Shown piece after piece: positions 34,325 through 43,059 of a DNA stretch of 64,000 nucleotides. Made by a program: the position numbers and the translations under genes. The notes under the pieces were generated by a model. It saw only the letters and a program-made list of their open reading frames with translations, had not been told where the DNA came from and made no database searches. The stretch's first letter is position 1; each line of letters opens with the position of its first letter. The stretch is from positions 1 through 64,000 of the forward strand of contig JAFRLS010000003.1 of the NCBI GenBank assembly GCA_017431105.1, written 5' to 3'. This DNA is from Candidatus Saccharimonadota bacterium. GTDB lineage: Bacteria; Patescibacteriota; Saccharimonadia; Saccharimonadales; Saccharimonadaceae.

Positions 34325-35353
34325 ATGATGACAAGTATTAATGATGAAATGTTCTACGGGTTGTTGCTTGCACTAGCTAGCTTTTTGTTCTCGATGTTAT
34401 TAACCCCAATTTATACTCACTTTGCTTATAAATATAGGTTCTGGAAAAAGCAGAAACAAACTACTGTCGATGGTGAAGCTTTACCCATAATGACTAAACT
34501 GCACGCCCATAAATTTAAACACACTTTTCCAACCATGGCCGGCCTGATTGGCGTAATTTCCGTTACATTAGTTACCTGGATTTTTAATCTCGATCGTGGC
34601 CAAACTTGGCTACCATTAGTAGGATTTTTAGGTGGTTCTTTTGTGGGGGTTATAGATGACGCTATCAACATTTTTGGTTCTGGCCGTGGCGCCGCTGGTT
34701 TACGTGGGCCGGTTAAGTTTTTCCTAATCACGGTAGTAGGGCTAATCCTCGGCTGGTTCTTTGCTGTCAAGCTCGACTGGACTACTATATTGGTACCATT
34801 TGTCGGCAATATCAGTATCGGCGTCGTCGGGATGATTCTTGTTTTTGCCTTTGCAGTAGTTGCAACATCTAATGCAGTGAATATCACAGATGGTCTGGAT
34901 GGTTTGTCTGGTGGCCTTACTATGTTAGCCTATGGTGCTTTTGGTGTTATCGCCCTTTTTCAAGGCAACATGCTGCTATTTGGCTTTTGTATGACGATCG
35001 TAGGCTGGTTGCTTTCTTATATTTGGTTTAATGTGCCACCAGCGCGTTTTATGATGGGAGATACGGGCTCTTTTGCGCTTGGTGCAGGCCTTGGTATTGT
35101 TGCCATGATGACCAATTCATTCTTGCTCTTACCAGTGATTGGCTTGATGCTCGTAATCGAAACTAGCTCTAGTCTCATTCAGCTTGTGAGCAAAAAATTC
35201 TTTCATAAAAAAGTTTTCATTTCAGCGCCGCTTCACCATCATTTAGAGGCAAAGGGTTGGGGTGAAGCCAAAATTGTCATGCGTTTCTGGATTATTGCCG
35301 GTGTCTGTGCTTTGATTGGAGTATTTCTTGCCGCCACCGGAGGCGCCATCTAA
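34325..35353 (+). CDS. mraY: Phospho-N-acetylmuramoyl-pentapeptide transferase
   Basis: MraY makes lipid I by moving phospho-MurNAc-pentapeptide to undecaprenyl phosphate. The 342-residue protein has about ten membrane helices and the family motifs FVGVIDDAINI (about 104-114), NAVNITDGLDGLSGG (about 182-196), FMMGDTGSFALG (about 240-251) and the APLHHHLE motif (about 302-309). The usual second Asp of the DDxxK region is present as DDAIN. It has TATAAT at 34310-34315, 9 nt before the first ATG, so its leader is very short. Its stop shares a base with the ftsW start (TAATG). Confidence 0.95.
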   Translation: MMTSINDEMFYGLLLALASFLFSMLLTPIYTHFAYKYRFWKKQKQTTVDGEALPIMTKLHAHKFKHTFPTMAGLIGVISVTLVTWIFNLDRGQTWLPLVGFLGGSFVGVIDDAINIFGSGRGAAGLRGPVKFFLITVVGLILGWFFAVKLDWTTILVPFVGNISIGVVGMILVFAFAVVATSNAVNITDGLDGLSGGLTMLAYGAFGVIALFQGNMLLFGFCMTIVGWLLSYIWFNVPPARFMMGDTGSFALGAGLGIVAMMTNSFLLLPVIGLMLVIETSSSLIQLVSKKFFHKKVFISAPLHHHLEAKGWGEAKIVMRFWIIAGVCALIGVFLAATGGAI

Positions 35354-36609
35354 TGCGAAAGCATAAATCTGATCTCGTGATACTATTTACTACTTTAGGT
35401 TTGATGGCCTTAGGCTTAATTGTGATTTATGCTATTGGTCCGATGCGTGCCAATGTTCTTAATTCTACCTACGGCTCAAATTATGGCCAAAATGATTTTT
35501 TTCTTGGTCAACTTCGCTCGGTCGTCTTAGCTTTAATAGTGTTCTTTGTCGCTTTTAAACTGATCCCATATAAATACATTAGGAAATTCGCCAAGCCAAT
35601 TATGATTGTGGCTCTCTTACTCTCTGCAATACTTTGGGTTTTGGCGCTCTCTGGCTCTTCTCTCGCCAAATGTGAGCTTGGTGAATGTCGTTGGTATAAT
35701 TTTGGCCCAGTGAGCTTTCAGCCAGCCGAATTCCTTAAGTTAGCTCTTGTAATTTATCTCGCGGACTTCCTTGCTCGTAAAAAAGAAGAGGGAAGCACTG
35801 GTAAAATCCGTGAGTTTTGGCTACCGCTTACCATAGTGTGTGGTCTGTCGCTTGTTTTAGTGGTAATCGCCCAAGGTGATTTAGGTACCGGCGTAGCTCT
35901 AATTGCGATTATTTTAGGCATGCTTTTAGTTGCTGGCGTACCTACGAAGCAATATTTTATTATGCTTGCCTTGATTCTTACGATATCAGTTGGTGCTATT
36001 GCTACATCTAGCCACCGCATGCAGCGCATTAATGCCTGGCTCGATACTTTGTCTGGCGAAGCGAGCTCAGACTCTACCTATCACATCGAAAACGCCATGC
36101 TCGCCATCGGTACGGGCGGATTTTTCGGTGTTGGAATTGGTAATTCGGTTCAAGCCACAGGCTATTTGCCAGAATCTATTAATGACTCCGTCTTTGCTAT
36201 TATGGGTGAAACCTTTGGTTTTGTTGGACTTTTCCTTATTATTGTAGTTTTCGGCACCATGCTTTTACGGATGCTGAAAGTTGCCAGTCACACCGAAAAC
36301 GCAGACGAACGCCTTCTAGTCATCGGAGTTTTTTCTTGGACCTTGGCCCAGGTAGTAGTTAACATTATGGCCATGACAGGGCTAGTACCAGTTACCGGGA
36401 TTACATTGCCACTGTTATCTTATGGCGGCACAAGCATGATCTTTATTGCTTTTGCTATTGGTCTAGTTTTACAACTTTCATGTTATACTAGTAGGGAAGG
36501 AATTAAGGATGAAAATATTGATAGTCGGCGGGGGATCCGGGGGACACATTACTCCAGCCGTCGCCGTAGTTCGCGAAATTCTGGAAATCAAACCTCGCGC
36601 CGAGGTTGA
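35353..36609 (+). CDS. ftsW: Lipid II polymerase / division protein FtsW
   Basis: FtsW is the SEDS glycosyltransferase of the septum. The 418-residue protein has ten hydrophobic helices and the SEDS motifs AQGDLGTGVAL (about 174-184), with the functional Asp, and VPVTGITLPLLSYGGTS (about 345-361). After the last helix a Ser/Arg-rich basic tail of about 40 residues runs to 36609, overlapping the first 101 nt of murG in another frame. The overlap is long for this window, so the tail may be tolerated rather than selected. Confidence 0.94.
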   Translation: MRKHKSDLVILFTTLGLMALGLIVIYAIGPMRANVLNSTYGSNYGQNDFFLGQLRSVVLALIVFFVAFKLIPYKYIRKFAKPIMIVALLLSAILWVLALSGSSLAKCELGECRWYNFGPVSFQPAEFLKLALVIYLADFLARKKEEGSTGKIREFWLPLTIVCGLSLVLVVIAQGDLGTGVALIAIILGMLLVAGVPTKQYFIMLALILTISVGAIATSSHRMQRINAWLDTLSGEASSDSTYHIENAMLAIGTGGFFGVGIGNSVQATGYLPESINDSVFAIMGETFGFVGLFLIIVVFGTMLLRMLKVASHTENADERLLVIGVFSWTLAQVVVNIMAMTGLVPVTGITLPLLSYGGTSMIFIAFAIGLVLQLSCYTSREGIKDENIDSRRGIRGTHYSSRRRSSRNSGNQTSRRG

Positions 36610-37735
36610 GTTTTGGACTGATTTTAAATATTACAAAAACGTCACCAAGCTCACCACCGAACTAGGTGTATATTGGGTAGCAGGTAGGGAACGCCACAAA
36701 GGCTCAGCTATTCGTGTCCGCCGCATCCCAGCTGGTAAATTTCATCGCTATTCTGGCTGGCATTTCAGTGACTATTTCAAACATTTTGATATTACCTTAA
36801 AAGACCTTATTTTTGGCAATATATTTGGCTTCCTGGGCTTTTTGGCCGGCCTTTTTACTAGCTTTTTCCGTCTTGTTCGCAAAGCCGATCGCCCTAATAT
36901 CATCTTCTTAAAAGGCGGTTTTGTTGGTCTGCCAGTAGGGTTAATCGCGCGTCTATTTAAAATTCCATATGTCATTCATGAATCCGATGTAGTTGCCGGG
37001 CTCGCCAACCGTATTTTAATGAAAAAAGCCAGAAAAGTTGCTTTTGGCATGCCCTTATCCGATGAAGTCTTAGAAAAACATCCGAATTATGTTTGGACCG
37101 GCATTCCGGTTAGCCCAGAATATAAGCCAGTTACCCAAACTAAAGAAATGTCGCTCAAAAAAGCCTTTTCATTTAACCCAGAAAAGCCTTTAGTCGTAAT
37201 TACGGGCGGCTCTCAGGGTTCCGAAAACCTTAATGAAGCTACTAGGATTATTCTGCCAGAATTGCTTAAGTTCGCATCTGTTGCATTGGTCGCCGGTCGC
37301 AAACATTATGAAGACATGGTAGATCTTAAGCGTTACGAAAATTGGGAAAACGCCTCTCTCGAATCGAATTTTCGAATGTGGGAATTCAACACTGCCATGA
37401 ATGAATTAATGGGCGCCGCTGACGTTGTAGTATCACGTGCCGGTGCTACAACTATTGCTGAGCTCGCAGCTCTTAAAAAAGCTACTATTCTCGTTCCGTT
37501 TGAACGTTTGCCAGGCAGTCATCAAGTACGCAATGCTGAACGTTTGCGTGATGCTAATGCCGTGGAAGTTGTTATGGACTCAGACATGACAGAAAAACCC
37601 GCCGAACTCCTTGAGTCTATTAGACATTTAGTTAAATCTCCTCGTCTCCGTGCTGATATGGCCGATAACCTTGCCAAAGAAGCTCGTTCCAATGCTGCCC
37701 ATCACCTTGCTGAAATAATTTTGGAGGAAGCTTAA
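36509..37735 (+). CDS. murG: UDP-GlcNAc:lipid I N-acetylglucosamine transferase
   Basis: MurG converts lipid I to lipid II. The 408-residue GT-B protein begins with the donor/acceptor loop LIVGGGSGGHITPAVAV (about 3-19). A GGFVGLPVG loop (about 135-143) and the UDP-binding ITGGSQGSENLNE (about 232-244), SRAGATTIAEL (about 312-322) and LPGSHQVRNAE (about 338-348) motifs follow. The start has GGAAGG and lies inside ftsW. About 50 residues longer than the Escherichia coli enzyme; the extra part is near residues 60-125, which carries a hydrophobic segment. Confidence 0.95.
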   Translation: MKILIVGGGSGGHITPAVAVVREILEIKPRAEVEFWTDFKYYKNVTKLTTELGVYWVAGRERHKGSAIRVRRIPAGKFHRYSGWHFSDYFKHFDITLKDLIFGNIFGFLGFLAGLFTSFFRLVRKADRPNIIFLKGGFVGLPVGLIARLFKIPYVIHESDVVAGLANRILMKKARKVAFGMPLSDEVLEKHPNYVWTGIPVSPEYKPVTQTKEMSLKKAFSFNPEKPLVVITGGSQGSENLNEATRIILPELLKFASVALVAGRKHYEDMVDLKRYENWENASLESNFRMWEFNTAMNELMGAADVVVSRAGATTIAELAALKKATILVPFERLPGSHQVRNAERLRDANAVEVVMDSDMTEKPAELLESIRHLVKSPRLRADMADNLAKEARSNAAHHLAEIILEEA

Positions 37736-37738
37736 AAG

Positions 37739-38299
37739 ATGAGCAAAACGTCTTTGAAGTCTGGTCGTACTATTGGTGAGCGCAGGGAACATCTCGAAAC
37801 CGCATCCGAACGCATGGCCACACACAAGAAGATCAAATTTTGGCAAAGAGTCCGTCTTATCTTTACAGCTCTGTTATTTTTAACCATCATTGCGTTGGTT
37901 ATATATATCTGTGTTTTGATTTTTCACCATGACGAAGTAGTTTCACAATCTTCTAACACCATGATAATCCCGTACTCGCCTACAATTGAAGTCATAGATG
38001 AAGACACTACTGCTGGTGGCCGTATCACTAGTCGAATGAAAGAATATATTGGTCAAGCCGAAGCCGACTTTCGAGAGCTCGGCTACCAACCAATCAAAGC
38101 AGTTATTCCAGTCGGCTCAATTCGCGAAGTGGATTTCTACTTAGATGGCTACACTGGTTTTATTAAGATGATTATTGATCGTGGCACTGGTGTATCGGTC
38201 GAAGATGCAGATAGAATGATTAGATATCTCGCAGATATCGACATCGGTGATTTTGCCTACATTGACGTTCGTATAGAGGGTAAGGCTTATTGGAAATAG
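37739..38299 (+). CDS. ftsQ: FtsQ/DivIB-like division protein
   Basis: The 186-residue bitopic protein has a basic cytoplasmic tail (1-36), one membrane helix (about 38-62) and an outer domain. The C-terminal half (IREVDFYLDGYTGFIKMIID, then ADRMIRYLADI and FAYIDVRIEGKAYWK) matches the beta domain of FtsQ/DivIB, including the terminal YIDVR strand. A POTRA domain is not clearly visible, so the protein is short. It starts 3 nt after murG and closes the cluster. FtsQ holds FtsL-FtsB and recruits the septal synthases. Confidence 0.75.
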   Translation: MSKTSLKSGRTIGERREHLETASERMATHKKIKFWQRVRLIFTALLFLTIIALVIYICVLIFHHDEVVSQSSNTMIIPYSPTIEVIDEDTTAGGRITSRMKEYIGQAEADFRELGYQPIKAVIPVGSIREVDFYLDGYTGFIKMIIDRGTGVSVEDADRMIRYLADIDIGDFAYIDVRIEGKAYWK

Positions 38300-38305
38300 G
38301 GAAGC

Positions 38306-38359
38306 GTTCGGTTTTTGTTCTCTTTCAATTCTCTTTTCTTTTGTTCGGTTTTTGTTCGG
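38306..38359 (+). repeat. GTTCGGTTTTTGTTC repeats
   Basis: GTTCGGTTTTTGTTC occurs at 38306-38320 and, as GTTCGGTTTTTGTTCGG, at 38343-38359. Related words occur at 30552, 30593 and 7362, all intergenic. The meaning is unknown; a protein-binding site is possible. Confidence 0.5.
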
Positions 38360-38533
38360 CAATAAAGTGGTTGAAAAATACCAGGGCGCGCAGATTTTTC
38401 CCGAAAAACAGGGAAAAATAGCAAATGGGGAAATAAAACAAGGGAAAAGTCAAATCCGGAAAAAATAGTAAAAAGCCAGAAACTAAGCCAAAAGTCAAGC
38501 GCCTGTGCAAAACTTTCACAAAACTTAGGATCA

Positions 38534-38704
38534 TTGCTGGTGGCTAGCTAAGCTATTTCTCAACGTTAAAATACGCGCCTAATAGTAGTTATAATTTCAG
38601 GCAGTTCTGCGCCGGTATTTCAGTACCGTACTCGAACTGTGAAATTATAATTACTATAGGGCGATTTTAAAATGTTTCAAAATAGCTTAGCTAGCCACCA
38701 GCAA
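38534..38704. repeat. 171-bp palindromic element with perfect 25-bp arms
   Basis: The arms 38534-38558 and 38680-38704 are perfect inverted copies; they begin TTGCTGGTGGCTAGCTAAGC. Inside, further imperfect pairing continues: TTAAAAT and CGC with their complements, then TAGTAGTTATAATTTCA against TGAAATTATAATTACTA, then CAGTTC/GAACTG and an apical GGTA/TACC hairpin. Almost the whole element can fold into one long hairpin or cruciform. It lies in the gap between the convergent dcw and ATPase units. No reading frame, no T tract and no clear target-site duplication are seen. Confidence 0.85.
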
Positions 38705-38931
38705 TTCTCCATTTTTGAGGGCATTATCGGCGGGTAGGTTATTTTGTCCCCCTATAGGACGTATATTTACCGTCTTTTTAACATAAGCTTAATGTCTTGA
38801 AATCTATATTGTGCGACGTTAAAGCTGTCAACAAGTTTGGAACCAGAATTCCATGCGCGTTCGTAACTTGTTTTTAGTTCTCCAACCAAAATCCACCATT
38901 TCCCCACTTTTAGCATGGCTCCATTTTGTAT
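38705..38931. other. Convergent intergenic region
   Basis: No gene seen. It contains TTTAACATAA at 38777-38786, which matches one XerD half-site, but the second half of a dif site is not recognisable. Confidence 0.4.
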
Positions 38932-41826
38932 TTAATGTTTTATTGCTAAGAATCCATCTGCCGAATTATCTTTATCTGCATAGTGATCTGGCCTATTAAC
39001 AGGGGTAGACAGGGAAATAACAGGGGTAGTCGAAGGGGTAATATTGGCTACAGACTTCTCTTGATACTCAATTTCAGGGGTCAAAGTGGCCTTGACGGCG
39101 CTTTTACCGAGGTTTTTCTTCCCTTTTTTATTCTTTTTAGCAGGGGTATTTCCCTGTTTCTTTAGCTTATTTTCGGCTGGTTTAACCTTCTCGTTTTGTT
39201 TTTCGTCTGCCAATTTTGCCAAATCTTTCAGGCCAAGTCGCTCCTTGCCTTCAGCCGCATTCGGACTCAAATTTTGTTTACGAAATTCAGCTTGTGGCGA
39301 AGCAGGTTTCTTTAAGTTCGGTTTTTGTTCGGTACGGGAAGTATCCCGGATTGGCGCGAATATTACCTTCTCTTCCTGCCGACCAGAATCCGATAATTCC
39401 CTCTTGTATTTCTCGGATTGCTCAATCGTCTCACGGATTTCAGCCTCTACATCCGCGCGTGGACGGGCATAGTGAGTACGTGAATAAGCAATAATTTCGT
39501 CGAAATTATCCTTCGGTGTATCAGGTATGGAAAGAGTGGTAGCAGAGAAGGCCGGTACCTTTTCGCCCCCAATAATCATCGAGATGATAAAGTGACGGTT
39601 GTTGAGCTGCAATAAATCTGAAGCATCAAAAGTTGGTTCAAACTGCTTTACTAACATTGGTGCGTCATCGGCAGATACGCGGAACGAAATTGTAGTACCA
39701 ACGTTACCAAACACCGCATCACGCACCGCATCGGTCATTTGAGCCACATATTGGTTCGCAACGGTGAGATTAAGGCCATATTTACGAGCTTCGGAAAGAA
39801 TCACAGCGAATGAATCGGTCGCGAAGTTTTGAAACTCATCTACATACAAATAGAACGGACGACGATCCTTAACGTCTGGGATATCAGAACGAGACATTGC
39901 GGCAAGTTGTACCTTGGTTACCAGGAAAGCACCCAAGATACCTGCATTGTCTTCACCAATTAAGCCTTTACTTAGGTTTACAACCAAAATTTTGCCTTCG
40001 TCCATGATTTTACGAATATCAAATGACGATTTTGGTTGGCCAATAATATTACGGATAATTGGGTTAGCCGTGAAAGCACCCACCTTGTTTAGCACTGGCG
40101 CAATGGACTCATTTACTTGTTTTTCATTCCATTGTCCGAACTCGTGTTTCCAGAATTGCAACACCGTCACATCGTGACAATAATCCAGGGTCTCCTTGCG
40201 GAAATCTTTATCAGTAAGCATACGAGAAATATCAAGCAAGGTAGTCTCTGGGCGATCTAGCAACGCGAGCAAAGTATAACGCAAAATATGCTCCAGTCTC
40301 GGGCCCCAAGAATCACCAAACATCCGCTTCAACACACCAATTACTTCCGAACAGATATTTGGCTTGCGACTTGGATCTGTAATTTCGAGCGGGTTAAAGG
40401 CGACCGGGTATGCTGTATCCGCTGGGTTAAAATACACAACATCTTTTATGCGCGATGTCGGGATGAACTTGAGGTTGTCAATCGCAAAATCTCCGTGTGG
40501 ATCAATAATACAATAACCTTGGTTATAAAATACGTCAGAAAGCGCCAATAATTCCAGCATCCCGCTTTTGCCAGCGCCAGTCTGGCCAATAATGTATACG
40601 TGGCGCGAACGATCGCGGCGCAGTAAACCAAATTGATGATTGATGCCACGGAAATTAGTTAAACCAAAGGCCGAAATGTTTTCATCGATGGAAGTGTCAC
40701 CAGTAAGAACTGGCAATTTTGCTGGTGGCTCTGCTGTTTTTGAGCTTGCCCAGACAATATTTGGTGTTTCTACGGAAGTGTGTGGCAAATGATAAACCGA
40801 CGCTAATTCTGAGATATTTAGAATAAAACCATGGTCCGAAAATTGGCGCATTTTATAGGCGTCCAAATCCTTTTTATTAAATGTGCCACCAACCTGTTTA
40901 AAACCATTTAAATTGGTGGAATTATATTGTTTAAAGGTGCCAACCAATGCTTGCATATTGAGTTTTGCATCGACATCGCTTTGCCCCAAATATGCCAAGC
41001 GAATCTTTACTTCGTAGCCAAGTTTAGTAGCCTTTTCTTCTGCCTTAGCTATTTGGGTCTTAGCTCGTTCAGAAAGTTCGACTTTTACTTCTGAATCGGT
41101 ACCACCTTGTGGTGGGCGGAATGGAGCTAATAAAATTTCAGATATATAAGTCCAGTCAATCAGGCCACCCATAATGAACTTTCGCCCAGATTTTATCCTG
41201 CGGACCCACTTATCTGTAGTGTTTTTATGCCAATCATCTGGGATTGGGCGTGTCAAAATTTGAATCCACATTTCTTCTGAACGGTCTGGATTGAGTTTGG
41301 CTAGCGTGCCGGTAATCCCAGCCAACGGGTCAACCTCAAAATTGTCAAAAGTTTTAATCGGCAAAGCATCGTATTCAATTAGACCAAGTTCAGTCGAGTA
41401 ACTTACGGGGTATCGATCACGAGCATCTACGTAATCTTCATTCATTTTATAAATTTGGACAGTCGGGTATTGTGAATAAATCTGCCCCTCGACGAAACTT
41501 TGCAAAACCTTCGGTACCCAAACGTAAAATCTAATCTGCCCCGCCGTAGAAACAATTTCAAACGACAAATGTTCTTGTACGCCACCAGAATTTTTTAATT
41601 CCTGTTTGTCGCGCAAAATGCCATGTAAGGAAGCGAATAACTGTTCTGCGGCTAACTCTTTTTTGTCATTAGTACGTGGGATTTCCAACATCAAAAGCAC
41701 AGAATCTACATTTAAAACTTTCAACTTGTTTAACTTCTTATAATTACGATAAGTTAAAAAAGCCAACAGCCCGACTAACGGAATCCAGAATATCGGCATT
41801 AAAATAAAATGTATGACGTTTTCCAT
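38932..41826 (-). CDS. Type IV secretion / conjugation-type ATPase (VirD4/TraD-like)
   Basis: The 964-residue protein has an N-terminal membrane helix (about 5-25), a long region of about 390 residues typical of CPR proteins of this type, then a DNA-translocase ATPase domain: Walker A IIGQTGAGKSGML (about 423), LIDPHGD-like YCIIDPHGDFA (about 447) and Walker B FYLYVDEFQNFATDSF (about 635). The C-terminus is a Lys/Pro-rich disordered tail. It probably moves DNA or protein across the membrane, or helps type IV pili and uptake; dprA in this window would fit DNA uptake, but this is inference. TAAAAT lies 6 nt before the ATG (plus 41833-41838). Confidence 0.82.
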   Translation of the reverse strand: MENVIHFILMPIFWIPLVGLLAFLTYRNYKKLNKLKVLNVDSVLLMLEIPRTNDKKELAAEQLFASLHGILRDKQELKNSGGVQEHLSFEIVSTAGQIRFYVWVPKVLQSFVEGQIYSQYPTVQIYKMNEDYVDARDRYPVSYSTELGLIEYDALPIKTFDNFEVDPLAGITGTLAKLNPDRSEEMWIQILTRPIPDDWHKNTTDKWVRRIKSGRKFIMGGLIDWTYISEILLAPFRPPQGGTDSEVKVELSERAKTQIAKAEEKATKLGYEVKIRLAYLGQSDVDAKLNMQALVGTFKQYNSTNLNGFKQVGGTFNKKDLDAYKMRQFSDHGFILNISELASVYHLPHTSVETPNIVWASSKTAEPPAKLPVLTGDTSIDENISAFGLTNFRGINHQFGLLRRDRSRHVYIIGQTGAGKSGMLELLALSDVFYNQGYCIIDPHGDFAIDNLKFIPTSRIKDVVYFNPADTAYPVAFNPLEITDPSRKPNICSEVIGVLKRMFGDSWGPRLEHILRYTLLALLDRPETTLLDISRMLTDKDFRKETLDYCHDVTVLQFWKHEFGQWNEKQVNESIAPVLNKVGAFTANPIIRNIIGQPKSSFDIRKIMDEGKILVVNLSKGLIGEDNAGILGAFLVTKVQLAAMSRSDIPDVKDRRPFYLYVDEFQNFATDSFAVILSEARKYGLNLTVANQYVAQMTDAVRDAVFGNVGTTISFRVSADDAPMLVKQFEPTFDASDLLQLNNRHFIISMIIGGEKVPAFSATTLSIPDTPKDNFDEIIAYSRTHYARPRADVEAEIRETIEQSEKYKRELSDSGRQEEKVIFAPIRDTSRTEQKPNLKKPASPQAEFRKQNLSPNAAEGKERLGLKDLAKLADEKQNEKVKPAENKLKKQGNTPAKKNKKGKKNLGKSAVKATLTPEIEYQEKSVANITPSTTPVISLSTPVNRPDHYADKDNSADGFLAIKH

Positions 41827-41844
41827 AAGAATATTTTACCACAC

Positions 41845-42873
41845 TTATGCCAAAGTATAAGAGTTCTTATCAACTTTCTTAAATAATTTCTTATTTTGTA
41901 GATTCAAAAGAATAGTAGTTTCTTTAACTTTGCGCGTACGTAAAACTTGCTTCACAATCTCTTCTCTAGTCATCGGTTCTTTGGCTTTTTCGAGAATAGA
42001 AGTGATGATTTCAGAGATAGTTCCCTTCTTGTATCCCCAACTACTCAGCGCATAAATACCGCGGCCAATTAATACAAACCTAGGATCTTTGATTAATTCA
42101 TTATGAATTGCTTGAATAGTTACATTGCGGCGCTTAAAGTTAGAATCCGCAATTTCTTTAGCAATTTCCGAAAAATGCATCGGCTCTTTTTTCGATTCCA
42201 AAATCACAAAAATCTTGTCGCGAATATTTTTTGGATTTACAGTTGGCCATTTTGCCAAACCCCACAAGCCATTTAGGGTTGCTAACAGCTTAGAAATTGA
42301 CGCAATAGCTTTTATATGGTCAGGATGCTCATAATTTAACTTACTGTCAAGTTCATCGATGGTCATCGGTGTTTTATTCTCGCGAATTAATTTCACGATT
42401 TCATCGACTTTACCGCGGATTATCTTCTCATCACCATATTCAGCAATTCCAACAGCTGCATTGTATTTATCGTTCTCCTCTATCACAGTTAAACTTTTTG
42501 AAAAAGTAGCGATAAAATAAATGCCGGTTCTTTCGGAAGCGGTAGCATCTTTATTATAGACTTTATTAGCGAGGTCAGATAATTTAGCAATTCGCCCCAT
42601 TTCGGTTAGGTTGCGGATTAAAATCTTTTCGGCGGCGGCGAGTTCAGGGATTTGGTTCTCCTCTGCGGAAATTTGGAGACGTATAAGAATGGCCTTTTCA
42701 AGTTGCCTCACGCGTTCACGTGTAATTGACAACATTTCGCCAATTTGTTCAAGAGTTTCTTTGTTGCCAGTGAGCCCGAAACGTCGTGAAATAATTTCTT
42801 TTTCGCGATCTTGTTCAATGATATTTAGGCTACCGGAGATTGCATTTTTGAGGATTTCCGCATTTTGGTCCAT
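41845..42873 (-). CDS. Sigma-region-4 fused to winged-helix (HARE-type) repeats
   Basis: Residues about 18-66 match sigma-70 region 4: REKEIISRRFGLTG then LEQIGEMLSITRERVRQLEKA, the helix-turn-helix that reads the -35. Sigma region 2 is absent, so it is not a full sigma factor. Three winged-helix units follow: about 130-195, about 203-275 (IRDKIFVILESKKEPMHFSEIAKEI and RFVLIGRGIYALSSWGY, like the HARE-HTH of the RNA polymerase delta subunit) and about 280-342. It may modulate RNA polymerase at promoters. It has TTGACA-17-TATTAT (plus 42921-42949), a leader with AAAGGAAA, and precedes the ATPase gene by 18 nt. Confidence 0.75.
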   Translation of the reverse strand: MDQNAEILKNAISGSLNIIEQDREKEIISRRFGLTGNKETLEQIGEMLSITRERVRQLEKAILIRLQISAEENQIPELAAAEKILIRNLTEMGRIAKLSDLANKVYNKDATASERTGIYFIATFSKSLTVIEENDKYNAAVGIAEYGDEKIIRGKVDEIVKLIRENKTPMTIDELDSKLNYEHPDHIKAIASISKLLATLNGLWGLAKWPTVNPKNIRDKIFVILESKKEPMHFSEIAKEIADSNFKRRNVTIQAIHNELIKDPRFVLIGRGIYALSSWGYKKGTISEIITSILEKAKEPMTREEIVKQVLRTRKVKETTILLNLQNKKLFKKVDKNSYTLA

Positions 42874-43059
42874 CAGAATTTTCCTTTATTCCATCCCTGT
42901 TAATATTGTTAATTATGCTTATAATATCATAGTTTTAATAACTTGTCAACTACGATTTTATTTACTTTGCAATACTATTGTAGCACATTTTTTACAATTG
43001 CAAAAGAAAATGTAAAAACATAAACATAATAGCAATGTATTGAATGTTATAATATAGTT

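Noticed and set aside
38534-38704. Integron attC site or terminator
   Set aside because: The required RYYYAAC and GTTRRRY core pair is not at the ends of the palindrome, and there is no T tract.
38777-38810. dif site for XerC/XerD
   Set aside because: TTTAACATAA matches one arm, but the other arm after a 6-nt spacer has little similarity to the consensus.
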